A stretch of 64,000 nucleotides of DNA. Origin: Norana najaformis. Its lineage: Eukaryota > Annelida > Clitellata > Crassiclitellata > Hormogastridae. The DNA lies in contig OZ029921.1 of assembly GCA_964023275.1 (NCBI GenBank), positions 13,831,806 through 13,895,805 of the forward strand, in the 5' to 3' direction. The notes beneath the pieces are model-generated. The model searched no databases, was not told the origin of the DNA, and worked only from the letters and a program-made list of their open reading frames with translations. The position numbers were made by a program, and so were the translations under genes. Positions 35,561 through 48,180 of the stretch are shown here, piece by piece. Numbering within the stretch: position 1 is the stretch's first letter; each line of letters begins with the position of its first letter.

Positions 35561-37005
35561 CCTTTAACGACCACAGAAATTGTTTCACCTACCCCCTCAC
35601 GACCACACATTTTTGGCAAAAACAGCCCAAAACAAATTTGAACTTATGATATCTCTGTCAGTTTTTTACTTGTAGACATAAGGTAAGCACCATTCTTTAG
35701 TATTTTATCTCCTCTTCCCATTCATCTGTCAAGGTTTTTGAAAAAAAGAAATTTTGGGTACCCAAAGTTGCCTCAAAGTGTACCCCCCAAAAATTGCTAC
35801 ATTTTTATCATCAAGAGAGTCTACAAATTTTTTTGAATGACAACATATATTAATTGAGCACAAAAATGTGCAGAAATTGTTGCCAGATAGAACCAAACAA
35901 AAATTTTAAAAATATTTTCATAAATGAAAGAGATGTAAATTTTTTAGTATTTAAACCAATGTCGTAAAAACTTAAGAAAATTAAAGGAAAAAGCCTAAAA
36001 ATAAAACAGATTGAACTTATGAAATCTCTGTTGGTTTTAGACATGTAGGCATAAGGTAAGTACTATTCTTTAGCATTTTATCTCCTCTTCCCATTCATCT
36101 GTCAAGTTGTTTAGGAAATTTTTTGGGTATCCAAATTTGCCCCCAACTGTACCCCAACAAATTTGCTATATTTTTATCTTCAAGACAGTCTACATAAAAA
36201 TTTTAAGTCACAACATATGGTAACTGAGCACAAGAAATGTGCAGAAATTGTTGCCACATAGAATTAAAAAGAAATTTTAAAAATATTTTCAAAACTGAAA
36301 GAGATACAATTTTTTTCGTATTTAGACCGTTGTCGTAAAAACTGAAGAAAATTACAGGGAAGCCTAAAAGCAAAACTGATTGAACTTGTGATATCTGTGT
36401 CAGTGTTTGACATATAGACATAAGGTAAACACCATTCTTTATCATTTTATCTTCTCTTCCAATCTGTAATTCTGTTGCTCAACACAACGTTTTCTGAGTA
36501 ACTGAAAACTGACCCACAATCGCCGCAGGCATATAGCGGATGCCATTGTCATCAGACTCCATGTCAATGTGCGTCTCATTCACTTCATATTGCCAGCAGT
36601 CTCATGTGATCCATCTGACACGCTTTATTCATCAGAAGGATCACAACTTTCATTAATATACGACCATTCGTCGATCAATCGGTGAATTTCTTCCTTTGGT
36701 AAACAATGCTTCGCCATTTTGGGACATTTAAATATCCATTTTTAGCTACATGCTGGCCGATTTAAATGCCCGTTTTGATTGGTTGTTTTTTATACTTTGA
36801 GGCGTTTTCCAGGGATTCCGCTGATGTCATATGGATTAAAATTATACCTATTTGCCTAAATGACGTAGAATTCTAAAATTACAAGGACTACAAATAAACA
36901 AGAGGTTACGATAGGACTAGCCCCACATACTACCGATTAGTACTGTGCAGTCGGCTGCCGTTACTACCATTTACTACCATGCGGTCGTAATGAGTTAAAC
37001 AATCT
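35560..37005. mobile_element. DNA-transposon relic, possibly piggyBac-like, with internal tandem units
   Basis: The left end has CCCTTTAACGACCACAG (about 35562) and CCCTCACGACCACAC (about 35595). The right end, reverse complemented, reads TTTAACTCATTACGACCGCA. Both ends hold TTAA and ACGACC, as for piggyBac-type insertions. Inside, a minus-strand start at about 36716 opens MAKHCLPKEEIHRLIDEW, an acidic stretch, a stop, then in another frame YEVNETHIDMESDDNGIRY, like the acidic N-terminus of such transposases. The rest is missing. Confidence 0.4.
35639..36465 (+). repeat. Tandem repeat, period about 370 bp, 2.2 units
   Basis: Units begin at 35639, 36012 and 36381, each opening TGAACTT. Units share ATTTTATCTCCTCTTCCCAT and TGTGCAGAAATTGTTGCCA. 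The third unit is cut after about 85 bp. Confidence 0.9.
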
Positions 37006-38000
37006 TGAAGATGAATGTTACATGATAAGTGTCATTAGCTTAAAATGTTACTTGAAATGCCTGAAGTTTCTGGATTATGGAAATGCCCTTAAGTGTTTGA
37101 ATTATGAAATCCAGAGCATCAGTGATTAACGAAGTTTTATTGTGGCAGCCGTTCTATATTTGCTGCAGTGCTCTTACTTTGTTTTATTCCAAGTTTTGTG
37201 ATTTTGTTATAGTGTAGAAGATGACAGTTGTGCACATTCCACAGCTGTTTTTCCTTATTATATGTTATGAAAACTGTCCTGTTTTAGTAACTGTGCATTT
37301 GAATGATTAGTATTTAGTTGCTATTGCTGTGTCTTTTGTAGTTGTAATGATGAATTTATATAGCACCTTTTAAAAAAACTTCTAAAACTTCCATTGGTTC
37401 TGTTTCATGTTTTCCAGTCACGCATCTTGCGCTTTAGAAACCAGCATTTTAACCATCGTTGTATATATCCTGCTGGTACTTGGGTAAATAATTCTATTTT
37501 TTTATTCATGGTAACAGGTTATGAGTCGTCTACATACTGATGTCACTATGTGTTTTATTTAGTTTACGCCCATGTCAGATATGCAAAACACATATTATTG
37601 GCATATGTATCACATGTGAATTTATATTTAAACATAGACTTTTTAAATTGACCTGTTACAATAAATGCCAATAAAGTTAAACTGTGTAAATTAAATGGAA
37701 TGCTGAAATTTGTGTGAGTATATATTCTGGAGTCTCGTTACAAAGCGCTTCCATAGATCATGAATTCTGATGTAACATTCAGGGACCTGGATCCCAAATT
37801 TAGTTCAGCTGTGGAAAATGACCTCCTTATAACACAACCTTGTTACAAGGCTGTTCTTGATAGGGCTGCCAAAAGACAGCATTATAGATCTGTGTTAGAC
37901 AGGATAAAATTGTTTCTAATGTTTGTCATGCTGGTGATGAGTTCTTTACCATACCCCAGTTACAATACAGGAAGTTGCAAGACTCCTGGATGACGACATC
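37006..38000. other. Unassigned AT-rich sequence
   Basis: No gene seen. AATAAA signals at 37660 and 37670 could mark a distal 3' end of the kinase transcript. Confidence 0.25.
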
Positions 38001-38995
38001 TAATCTCCGGTGCTAGAACCCATCCAAAACCGAATTAATACTTATAGGCCTATGCAACCAGCTGAAGAAAATTTCAGATCTCTCTGTCTCTCTCGACCTG
38101 GACTATGCCTCCACACGCACCTTTAGCACTAACTCTTCTGCCCACGACTTAGGTATGATCTTTGATCAAAACCTCAGTTTCTCTGATCACATTACCCATT
38201 TCTCCCGCTCTAGCTTCATGCAAATATATGACCTGCCCTATGCTTGACTTTAAAACTGGATCTACCGTCGCCACATCTATAGTCGATGCTAAATGAGACT
38301 ATAGCAGTTCACTTTTCCTGAACATAGGCTCCACGCAAATAAGTCGCCTTCAAGCCATCCAGAATGCTCTTGCTCCTGCTGTCACCAAAACACCATCACA
38401 TCACTCCTGATCTTAAATCACTTCACTGGCTTAAAATACCTGAACAAATCGAGTACAAAGTCCTATCACTTACCTACAACACACTTCAATTCTCCCAACC
38501 CTCCTATCTTCGTGAGTTATTTACAGTACAACCACTTCACTCAGCCTGCTCCTCTTCTGCCCTAGCACTTTGCCCACCATCACCTCATCCTTAAAATTTG
38601 GTAATCGCTCCGTAGCCATAGCTGCCCCACCACTCTGGAATAAACTCCTCCCATAACTCTGACAGTTATCTGACCCATTATACAAACTCACCTATGGTCC
38701 ACCACTTGCAATTTCTGCTTTGTCTTTTCACTCGAAACTGAAAACACTCCTCTTTCACAGATCCTATCCTGACTCTTCTTCTTATCTCTCTTTCCGCTCC
38801 AATCCCAAACATCACCCACTTTAGCTGGCCCACTGTCTCTCTGCCTGACTTTTGAATCTTGACCTGGAACCGAAGCCTTTTGCTTATTGATTTGGTTTTG
38901 ACTGAGCACATGTGAATACGGTAAGCTGGTCCCCATGATGTGGCTTTCATTGGGTGATGTAGAAATCTCAGGATTATGATTACGATTATTGGAAT
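38000..38995 (+). mobile_element. L2/CR1-like retrotransposon 3' part with GATTAC tail
   Basis: Plus-strand reading: LGMIFDQNLSFSDHITHFSR near 38160, RLQAIQNALA near 38350, a HWLKIPEQIEYKVLSLTYNT segment near 38420, PPLWNKLL near 38630, and a LSFHSKLKTLLF region near 38730. The 3' UTR has the shared GAATACGGTAAGCTGG core and ends in ATTATGATTACGATTATT. Stops and frameshifts are present. Confidence 0.75.
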
Positions 38996-39620
38996 TCCAC
39001 CTAAGTCATCACAATTTGACTTCATTTCATCTTCTCTTATTAAAGCCTTTTCTGATGTGTTTCCCATCCTCTTCGATCATCTGGCTATTCTCTCCTTTTG
39101 CAAAGGCTGTTTTCCTTTTGCTTTTAAACTGCTTTCGTGATACCTCCATTAAAAAAGCGTGAACTAGATAAAGACCGTCTGACTAATTATAGGCCTGTTT
39201 CCTATCTTAATAATATCTTTAAACTGCTTGAATGCCTGTACATCTTTATTGGCACATAACATCTCAGAATTTTAGTCTTTTTCAATCCGATTATCATGAA
39301 CATCATTCAACTGAAACTGCTGTCACTAGTGCACTTAATAACATATGTTATGTTACTCAATGGATTTTGGCAAAGCATATTGTATACCAGTATCTCTTGA
39401 TTTGAGTACTGCATTTGATACTGTAGATTTTGGTAGTTTGTTGTCTCGCATCTATACATTCTTTGGAATTTCAGGTTCTGCTCTTCTCCGGATATCTTCT
39501 TATCTTAATGATTGTTATTAGTGCGTTTCTATAAACACGTTTCACTCTGATCCTGTTTCCTGTCTTCCAGGTGTACCTCTGGGTTCTGTCCTTGGGCCTC
39601 TCTTTTCAATGTTTGTTTAG
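38996..39620 (+). mobile_element. Retrotransposon reverse transcriptase N-terminal fragment
   Basis: Immediately after the preceding tail, the plus strand encodes LTNYRPVSYLNNIFKLLE (about 39180), a HSTETAVTSALNN remnant (about 39310), SALLRISSYLND (about 39480) and VPLGSVLGPL (about 39570), the early polymerase motifs, with stops. It may be a second element, or a rearranged part of the first. Confidence 0.65.
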
Positions 39621-41570
39621 CCAATTTGTCAAATACAGTCTGCTTTAATTGTGGATGTAAATAAATAATGTAACAAGTTTCCAGTTTATCTGTTCCTATC
39701 TGTTAGCAACAACATTGCCCTTCTAGGCTTGATGTGGTTGATTGCCTGTGAATAAGCTGGTTCTCTCACAGTTTTGTCTGGTGCTTGGAAACTGAGTTGT
39801 GGCATTACATCAAATTTTAGAGTGTGAAAGTGGTTTAATCGAGCTTAATGTCAGTGTTATCTTGGTTTGAATTAGGTCATTAGATCACCTCTTAGCTAGG
39901 TTGGAGGTTCGGTGTGTGTATAGTTGATAGTGTACAGGGAATATAGACATTTTGTTCCTGGTTGAAGTTTAATAGGAAATGCTCAGTTTTGTTATAATAA
40001 ACTGTTGAAATGACAAAGTCAAACCTCGAACATCATACCTCGAATATCAGTTCAGCAGTTAGTTCAGAAAACTTTGTCTTAAGATGAAGTTAGTTCTTAA
40101 AACTTGGTCTGCCGATGAAGAAAAGTTTTAGAAATTCAAGACACCGAGAGACCTCCAAACATTTACAAATTTTCAGAAATTTTTTGTATGGCAGTAGTGG
40201 GCCAAAAGGAAACTTTCTGAAAAATGAGACTTGATATTTTCAAAAAAATCTTTTTGGACACCCTAACCACCAGTCAAAAATACATGATGATACACTGTCA
40301 GACATCTGCCAAAGTTGACTTCTGGCATTCATGTCAAACACAATGCGCAGTGAGGAAGTTCTTTTCATGGAATCACAGAACAGTCTTCCTCTACTGCTCT
40401 GACTGCCTTTAATGCTAACCTGGGACTTCTATATGGTCAGTCGGAAGATTGCTTCAGAAGACTGCCAAACTGAATCTCCAGGCAAAAATAAACTGATGAA
40501 TTCATGAAAATATTAGACTATGGCACCAACTGAGGGGACAGGCAGAAAAATTCAAAGTCCATTGAAGACTTGACAGTGAAACACACAGCTGCCGTCAATG
40601 ATTGTCAAATAGCAAAAACTTGGCAAGTATCACTAATACGGGTCATGTGTTGAAGTGGTGTAGACGTTGGACAGTCTATGATAAAATGTTTGCATTATCT
40701 GTTTTCACTGGAGCAGTAAAGCATGCAAGCTTCTGAAAACTGTGTTCTGTTTGTCATCCAACAGGACCCTGAAGTATACGGCTTACATTCACGTTGCATG
40801 GCATTTCTGTCTTTGGAAATGGCCTCTTGCTTACCTTTCTGTGACTGGGTCTATCATATCAGTTATTTTAAGCCACCTTGTGCATGACTGTCTGGCAAAT
40901 TTTGAAAACTAAAGTTGCTTCGAAAAGCCTGTTATTTGTGATCAGTGGCCCACAAACAGATGCTTTCTAGATCGTAGATAAGTTTAAGTTTCTCAACCAT
41001 TTGTTTTTCCTGGTGGCTAAAATTATGTGATTACGATCCTCTACATTTGTGTAAAAACATACATAATAACTTTAACAAGGATGATTTTGTAAGGGCGCTG
41101 GAGAAAATTCGGCAAAATGTGTGTTGGGAGTATGTTTCAGAATTGTATGCATTTCACAGAAACCTGCCGTTAGAATGGCTTCTTGTCTGACTGACAAACA
41201 TCTTTTTATTCCTCAATTTGGTGGCATATGTTTGAGTCTTGCTGTCCAAGTTTGTAGAAACTTGACTTCTGCAATATGTTTCATGAGCCTGTGTTTGTAA
41301 TTTCTAAGTAAATATTTATATGCCACCTCTTCAAAAAAAAACTCATAGAGATGTTTCCAACCAGACAACACAAGACCACACAATCAAGTAGGATGCTGTT
41401 CAACTCCTGTGAAAATAGAGGCATAAAATGGAGAAGCTAAAAAAACTCACAACTTGCAACGAAGCCTGTTTCAGAATGAAGGGCCGACAATGGCAAAGCT
41501 TCCATGTTGCATCGTGGCAGTATGAGCCCTTTATGGGGATATGCTTCCCATACGGCCCCATATGGGCAGG
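39621..41570. other. Unassigned sequence with a weak repeat core
   Basis: A GTGAATAAGCTGGTTCTC core near 39748 belongs to the dispersed 3'-end family. Otherwise no gene or RNA is recognised. Confidence 0.3.
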
Positions 41571-41620
41571 ATCCATACATACATATGTACGTACATACGT
41601 AACTTATACATACATGCATA
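41570..41620. repeat. CATA/GTAC-type microsatellite
   Basis: Imperfect tetranucleotide run of ACAT, GTAC and ATAC units. Confidence 0.8.
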
Positions 41621-44600
41621 AAACTGATAATAGCTGGATTTATAGTTCAAATTGTTTTCTTAATCAAGGTAACTGTAGGCCTACTATAAATGTCAAATTG
41701 TAATACACTGGTTTAGTTTATTTTCCTAACCAAGCAAGTTGCAGGAGACCCATGGCACAGTCCAATTAGCGCCCAAACGACGTCTGTATCTACTAGTCAT
41801 TAAATCACGTCTCACGAGAAAGCACGGTGTTGGGAGGGATTCGATGAGAAGCACGGATGGAAGAATGAAACCCAGTATAATCTCCATACCTTGGTCGGTC
41901 AGACGATGTCATCAGGACGCTTTTCATTCGTCTCCCGTTCGTGAAATCAGTGTTCAACAAGATCGGGTCGTGAACGAACCTTAATTGAAGTCACGAACGT
42001 GGCTTGGAGCGAAGGGAGTCTCGAGATGAGGCCCAGATCGTCTTCGGCGTCGGCTGCGGCGTGAGACGAGGCTCTTTTAGGGGCTTAGAAGCAGCCTGGT
42101 CTTTCTGTTTGGCGCCCCGACAGAAGAGAAAGCGTCAACGCGGACATTTATTAAATGACCTTAGGTCAGATAAAAGCCTTCGACTAAATACGCCACGTCT
42201 GAGGGCGCGCAGTTCTCCGCTTTAGCAAACTAGGCAGCGTCTTTCATTGGACTGGATGCTGAAACAGACAGAGAACAGCGAAAGACACCCAGCGTAGAAA
42301 GCCATTATTTTGACTCTTCTACAACATCCTGCAGCCACTCAGCGTCTATCGTTCGCATGTCACCCTATAGTAGCCTAACTGTTGCAGTGATTCATGAAAT
42401 GGCAAATGAAATTACACTGAAGATTCATTTGCACACGAACGCCGTCGTTAGTCATCGACGTCATCGTCATCTTTGTACCGCTTCTCCATGTGTTCGAATT
42501 TTATCTACATCAGACGTGTTAGCCTGTTTGTTTATAGAGGCTGTATGATGCTAGATTTATTGTAGATATGCATATCTAAGTATGTAAAGGCCAATATATA
42601 TATATTTGTGTGTATAGGTATATATATATATAGGCCTATATGTACGTATATAGGCCCTACGTGCGTGTGTTTAGACAAATATGTGCCAGCATCGAAGGGC
42701 ATAAAATTATTAATAATAATTTGTGTGATAGCTGTAGACTGTGCTTCGGAAACTATACAGAAAGTATAGAGCCAGTTAAATAAATTTTAAAATATCGATT
42801 GACTCTGTGTCGTTTCGTCGGCAGCAGACGATTTTTAATGGTGCTATTATTGCAGCTGTACGGAATTCGTAAAAGTCGTAGGAAAAGTCCTCCGTAAACT
42901 CAGGATCAATGGAGTTTGACAGTTCTATCGAAGGATAAACAATTCGTAAAAACATCGATCGACCAATTACGTCGTCTTTGTCATGGATCAAAGAATCGGA
43001 GTTAGTTCGATCGAAGCAAGCGTAGCTGATAAGGAAAAGTCGTTAGCGGACTGTAGCCTAATAGTCCGAGGCGAAGTTTGTGCGATTCAAAGACAGTCGT
43101 TGTTCTGAGTCGAGACCGACCGGACTTTAGTCAACTCGAGAGCGAGGGCTGTGTTCGACACCAGAGTTGAGAAAATCAGAGAAGCTTTGAAGTAAAAATG
43201 GAAAAGAATCTGGGGAGACGAAGTACGGAGGGTGCCGGACGTTCGCATTGACCAGTAGGCCTATAGGCCTATACAGTCGGGGAACCTACGGAGGATAGGC
43301 TAAGAAGCAGAAGAGAATTCACTCATCGAAAGGATCTATATACAGCTAGAGACTGTATACCAAGCCAAAAGACACAGTTTGAATGAGTATGGCAACGAGG
43401 GAGGTCTTTTAGATTAAGGATAATATTAATTATAAATTAATTTGATGCTTACTTAGATAGGTTTGCTTAAAATTGGTTGGCTATTGGTATAATGATTTAT
43501 AGATTTCATTAACTGCTTGTTGAAAGGTGACTTGTTTGCAGTTTGGATATTAAATATTTCTATACAACTGAAAGAGATAGTCTATTACTGACCCAAATAT
43601 TAACATGCGCTATTACTACGGTATCACAAATGTATTCATAAGTGTTCGGGCAGCACAAACACTGCCCGTCATCACAATCTTCAATTCACTACGGTTGTCG
43701 TCGTCGTCATGATTATTGTCATCCTAATAAGTATCACAGAGCTCTATATGATAATATGGTGGTGGTGGTGGTTATGGTGGTGGTGGGTGAGATGGCGTAG
43801 TGATGCGATGCAAAGCCCCTGCTGCTGAAGCCCCACCGACCGAGACGAAATCCTGAGATTCACCGCCGCCGACACTCAATCACTCGGAGACTGTGCTTTC
43901 ATTTGTCAACCGAAATGAGCTGGTCATTTTCGCCGGTCAGTTTCGCTGGCAACTTGCAAATGATTACACGTGCTCTGATTTATTCACTGACTACAGATCT
44001 CGCTGTCAGGAGACTCCGGACGTAGCGATGCCTTTAAATGTCTCCTGACGCCTAATCCTCTGCTCAGCACCAATCGACTGAGTGTTCGGCACGACAGCCA
44101 GACCTGGTCATAACATAACTCGTTAAGTGAGCCCGAAATGGTATGGTATGATTAATCATGTTTTCGAGAAATGTCGCTGTTGCCGGTGGCGAAAGCGGTG
44201 GAATAAGGTAAGACAGAGCAAAGCCATTTGTCCATCAGATGAGTTTGCAGAACGTATCAAATGAAAGGCAATAAAGGAGACAATCGCCATCCAGTTGCAG
44301 GAAGTGCTTTGCCTTCGTCTTTAGTCCACAATGAACTGACACCTCGCTATGGAGCCATAAAAGAACGAGGACAATGCGTGTCCTCCTCGTATAGTTCATT
44401 TGACGCATGCGCATTCGATCTCTGAGAGCAGGACGAAAGATCGAGTTGTGCATGTGATCTGATCTAAGGTAAAATCGACATGCCTGCGGAAATCTTTGTT
44501 TATTTAGGTCTAAAACCGGAAAGGCCGTTGGATAAGAAACAGAAACATTTGTCGGGGAAAAGCTTTCAGGAAGAGACTAGTTTTCAGTCGTGACATAAAA

Positions 44601-45889
44601 GCCAACGCTGGTTCTGCAGAGCGAAACTGATCCTCAAGAGAGTTCATGATTCTGGTTATCTGAACCGGATATTCAAAAACCAGTGATCAAGGGCCTGAGC
44701 TGTGGAGCAGAATAGCATGAACAGCAGTACCGAAAGTTGCTGCTAGGCCAAGAACAATTCCCGCTCCAGTTTCGCAGTTTGCAAGGGTGGTGACATATGG
44801 GCCTTTGAGCTGGTCCGTGCTTGAACCATTACACTAAATAAGACAAAAGCTAATTTACACTGTTGGCCTACTTATACTAATAAATTAAATTACTAAAGTG
44901 TCAGACTAAAATGCTCTAAAATCTCATTCCGTTAAACGAAAAATAGTTTCCCTAGTCTCTTTTTATGTGATTGCCAGCGAGCGTATACTTATCGAAATCG
45001 AATTTTAACCAGAATTTAAAAATATCTTATGACTCAGCCCAGGTAATTAAGCTTGATGTCTCGTTTTTGTTTTCGTTGCATTCATCAGTCTAAGCCATGT
45101 CTATTCCTCGCAGGGATGCGTGACAGGTAAACCAAGCATAACGCTGGTTCGCTGAGTTCTTAATGCACTGGGATCTACGAAGCAGCGTAGGCAAATGCCT
45201 TGACAAATGCCTTTGTTGAATTTATCTAAAAATATTTAAAGGCATAATACCATTTGGAAACATGCTTCTGATGTCCGTCACTGACTAAGTGATAGTTTAC
45301 CAAGTAAATTGTAATATACTAGAGCTAAATAAGCAATCTGGGTTTGTCCTGCTGCACATATTTCTGCGTCTGCGAACACATTTTGTAAAAGATTAAAACG
45401 CCTGAGCTAATCAGAAACAGTTGCAAGCATGCGCGCTTTCTTTAAGCGTCTAAGTTCTCGCGCAAGGGAATGCTCGCAGCTGAAAGGGAAATCTAGGATG
45501 TAGGCCTATGCGCATTGTACAAATATACGCGAACAATCGTGCAGCGCCTTTTAATAATACAGAAAGACGCTAAAACGTGGCTAACTGACAGATAAGCTTA
45601 AAATAATTTCTGAGCACTTGCTCTTCTTGACTTAAGAAGAGCACTCTGGTGACTTCTGCGGTAGTCAAATATGACGGGTGATGTCATTATGAACCACAAG
45701 AAATCTGTCCCAGTAGAATGTAGTTTGTGAGTCCGGACTTTGGAGGAAGAAGTAAAGAATATGAAGACAGGTAATGGAACATGGTAATAGACACGTGACT
45801 ATTGGCATGGGCATGCATGTTGGAGTCACCTATCATGGAAAGAAGATTAGGACTTTCAAACTGACATGCAAATAACTGATTTCTGCAAG
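41621..45889. other. Unassigned sequence with short simple repeats
   Basis: TA-rich runs at 42595-42660 and GGT units at about 43758-43790. NRF1-like GCATGCGC sites occur near 44405 and 45428 without a recognisable gene beside them. No coding gene supported. Confidence 0.3.
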
Positions 45890-46145
45890 ACTTGTCACAT
45901 GTTTTTCGTCGTGATCAACTGCACCAGATCACTTTCGATAGCTTCACCCGGACTCTTGTTGTATGGTGCATCAAGTTTAGACTGTTGTGTTCCGATATCG
46001 GCTTTTTGACTGAGCGTAGGTTCAGGACAGCTTGCGGAATCACGTGTTTCAGATGCTATATTTGGAATCGTCTACCACAAACGGCCGATTTGCCAACTTG
46101 TCATCTACATTTAAATTGTTTGTCTCGACCAACTATTTGACTAAG
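45890..46145 (+). mobile_element. Possible retrotransposon polymerase C-terminus
   Basis: An 82-codon frame includes FRCYIWNRLPQTADLPTC, resembling the FWNSLP box near the end of non-LTR polymerases. It is followed at 46193 by a dispersed repeat, consistent with a 3' end. Confidence 0.35.
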
Positions 46146-46192
46146 GTCTTTGCATGTAATGTTATGTAAGCGTAAATCTTCGAAATTTCTCA

Positions 46193-46335
46193 GCGTCGCA
46201 TCAGAAAGACCAGCTTGTACACCGGCGCTTAGTCAAATCAAGTCCGCAAGAGCCAGGTTATTGGGTCAGTTTCGGTGCCAGGTCACAACCCGAGAGGGTC
46301 AGGCCGGAGGAGACAGAATATTACTAAGGTGAAAA
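46193..46335 (+). repeat. Dispersed repeat copy A2
   Basis: Second copy of the AATCAAGTCCGCAAGAGCCA family (first at 4741-4865), same orientation. Confidence 0.65.
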
Positions 46336-46438
46336 ACGATTATGATGGCAACGGTGGTCGTAAGGTAGTTGTGGCGCTTCCTACTCTTCAATTTCAAACA
46401 GCATCCACCGTAGCCGTCCGACTGTCTGAGTCCCTGAC

Positions 46439-46575
46439 TCACGGATCTTGACCCTTTTGCCTATCGATTTTGTTTTGACTGAGCGCCTGTGAATAAGCTG
46501 GTTCCCGTGACTTAGCTTTTGTTGAGCGCTGTAGAAATCTAGAGAGTACGATTACGATTACGATTACTCTTTGTA
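46439..46575 (+). repeat. Dispersed repeat 3' end with GATTAC tail
   Basis: Has TTTTGACTGAGCGCCTGTG, AATAAGCTGGTTC, GAGCGCTGTAGAAATC and three GATTAC units at about 46553-46570. The best-preserved copy of this end in the window. Confidence 0.7.
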
Positions 46576-46825
46576 TCCTAGATGATGCAAAGATACTATA
46601 TAAATAGCTACAAACGCTTGAGCAGCGCCACGCTACGACATGGGTCTCATATTGATTGCATCTCACTCAAGCATCTGTACTTTCGTATGACTAATCTAAT
46701 GTTTTGGCTCGTTCATAGATAGTCACAGAATTAGGTTTTGATTACATATATTATCAAGTTATTCTGCATAAATGTACATGACAACTATGCAGCTCAAAAT
46801 GCTTAGCTACCTTACCTTAGGCCAG

Positions 46826-48180
46826 GTAAGTAAGTAAGTAAGTAAGTAAGCTAGCATTTATAGCGCGCTTAAACAAAACTAGTCTTGCACGAAAGCGCGT
46901 AACATGAACTAAGTTAATCATAGTACAGTCTAAATAGATGAGTTTTAAGTGCAACTTTGAATGCAGTTATCGTAGGTGAGGTTCGGATGGCGATTGGTAG
47001 CTTATTCCATTCCGTTGGTCCGGCGAGAGCGAATGCGCGGTTTCCAAACTTCCTGGTAGAACGGGTGGTAGCAGAAGAGCGGACGTAGATGAACGCAGTC
47101 CTCGTCTAGACTGGAGGGAGGAGCACGGGGTGACGAGAGATGTCAGGTAGGATGGGGAGGAGTGGGTAGATATGCGATACATTAAAAGACAGATCTTGAA
47201 AATAATGCGGGCTGGTATAGGAAGCCAGTGGAGTTCACGTAGAGTCGGGGTAATGTGATCACGTGGGGAGAGATTCTTGATAAGCTTTGCAGCAGAATGA
47301 AGAATGGAAGTAAGTGGATGGAGAGTGGAGGCAGGGAGGCCATATAGAACCGAGTTACAGTAGTCTACACGTGAAATGACAAGCGCTTGTACTAGAATAT
47401 GGAGATTTTCGTTTAGGCTTTTCTTGACCTGGCGAATGCGTCTGAGATGGAATAAACAGGATTTGGTTATAGAGGAGATGTGTTTTTTAAGGGAAAGGGA
47501 GGAGTTCAGCAGGACATTAAGATCGCAGACAACTTCGGATGGAGTGATAGAGCAATCATTTGAAAGGTTGAGGGTAAGGTTTTGAGAATCCGGGGCGCAG
47601 AAAGGGCGATGAATGAACCAAATGAGTTCCGTCTTTGAGGCGTTAAGTTTCAAACGCATTGAAGCACATCAATCTTGGATTCAGAGAAACAGGAAGAAAG
47701 ACGACGTTGAGTATTGTCGATGTCATGGACAGATAGTTTAATATAAAGTTGGCTGTCGTCAGATTAGAGATGAATAAAAATGCCATGTTTGAGAGCGATA
47801 GAAGATATCATAGAGATGTAAAGAATAAAGAGAAGAGGACCAAGTATAGAGCCCCGAGGGACACCAAAGAGAAGATAGAAACGTTTAGAGGTTTTAGCGC
47901 CAATGCGTACTCAAAGGGTAGGATCTGCAGTGAGGAAGTTTGCTATCCAGAGTGTGCAGAGGACGTTATTCCGAACTGCTTTTCAAGTATTTGTAGGAGG
48001 ATTTGATGATCAACACAGTCAAAGGCAGAGCTGAAGTCGAGCAATAACAGAGCAGAGATGAGGCCAGCGTCCTGTGCTAGGGATAAACTATATAGACAAT
48101 TTAGACTTCCCTTCCCACTTGAAGATCTGTCTTGGAGTTCAATTTTCTTCCAGTTCCTTGGAAGAAAGTTCACAGTTTGG
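46826..48180 (-). mobile_element. L2/CR1-like retrotransposon, 5'-truncated, well preserved
   Basis: Minus strand: LLLDFSSAFDCVDHQILLQ (about 48060) carries the first polymerase Asp motif. A frame change lies between about 47940 and 47660, and then a 230-codon frame (47659-46967) runs MRLKLNASKTELIWF, VICDLNVLLNSS-type strand, VISRVDYCNSVLYGLPAS, and DHITPTLRELHWLPIPARI. The 3' UTR ends in TTAC units (46826-46850), a target-site-primed tail. This is the longest intact polymerase stretch in the window. It is truncated before the endonuclease. Confidence 0.88.
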
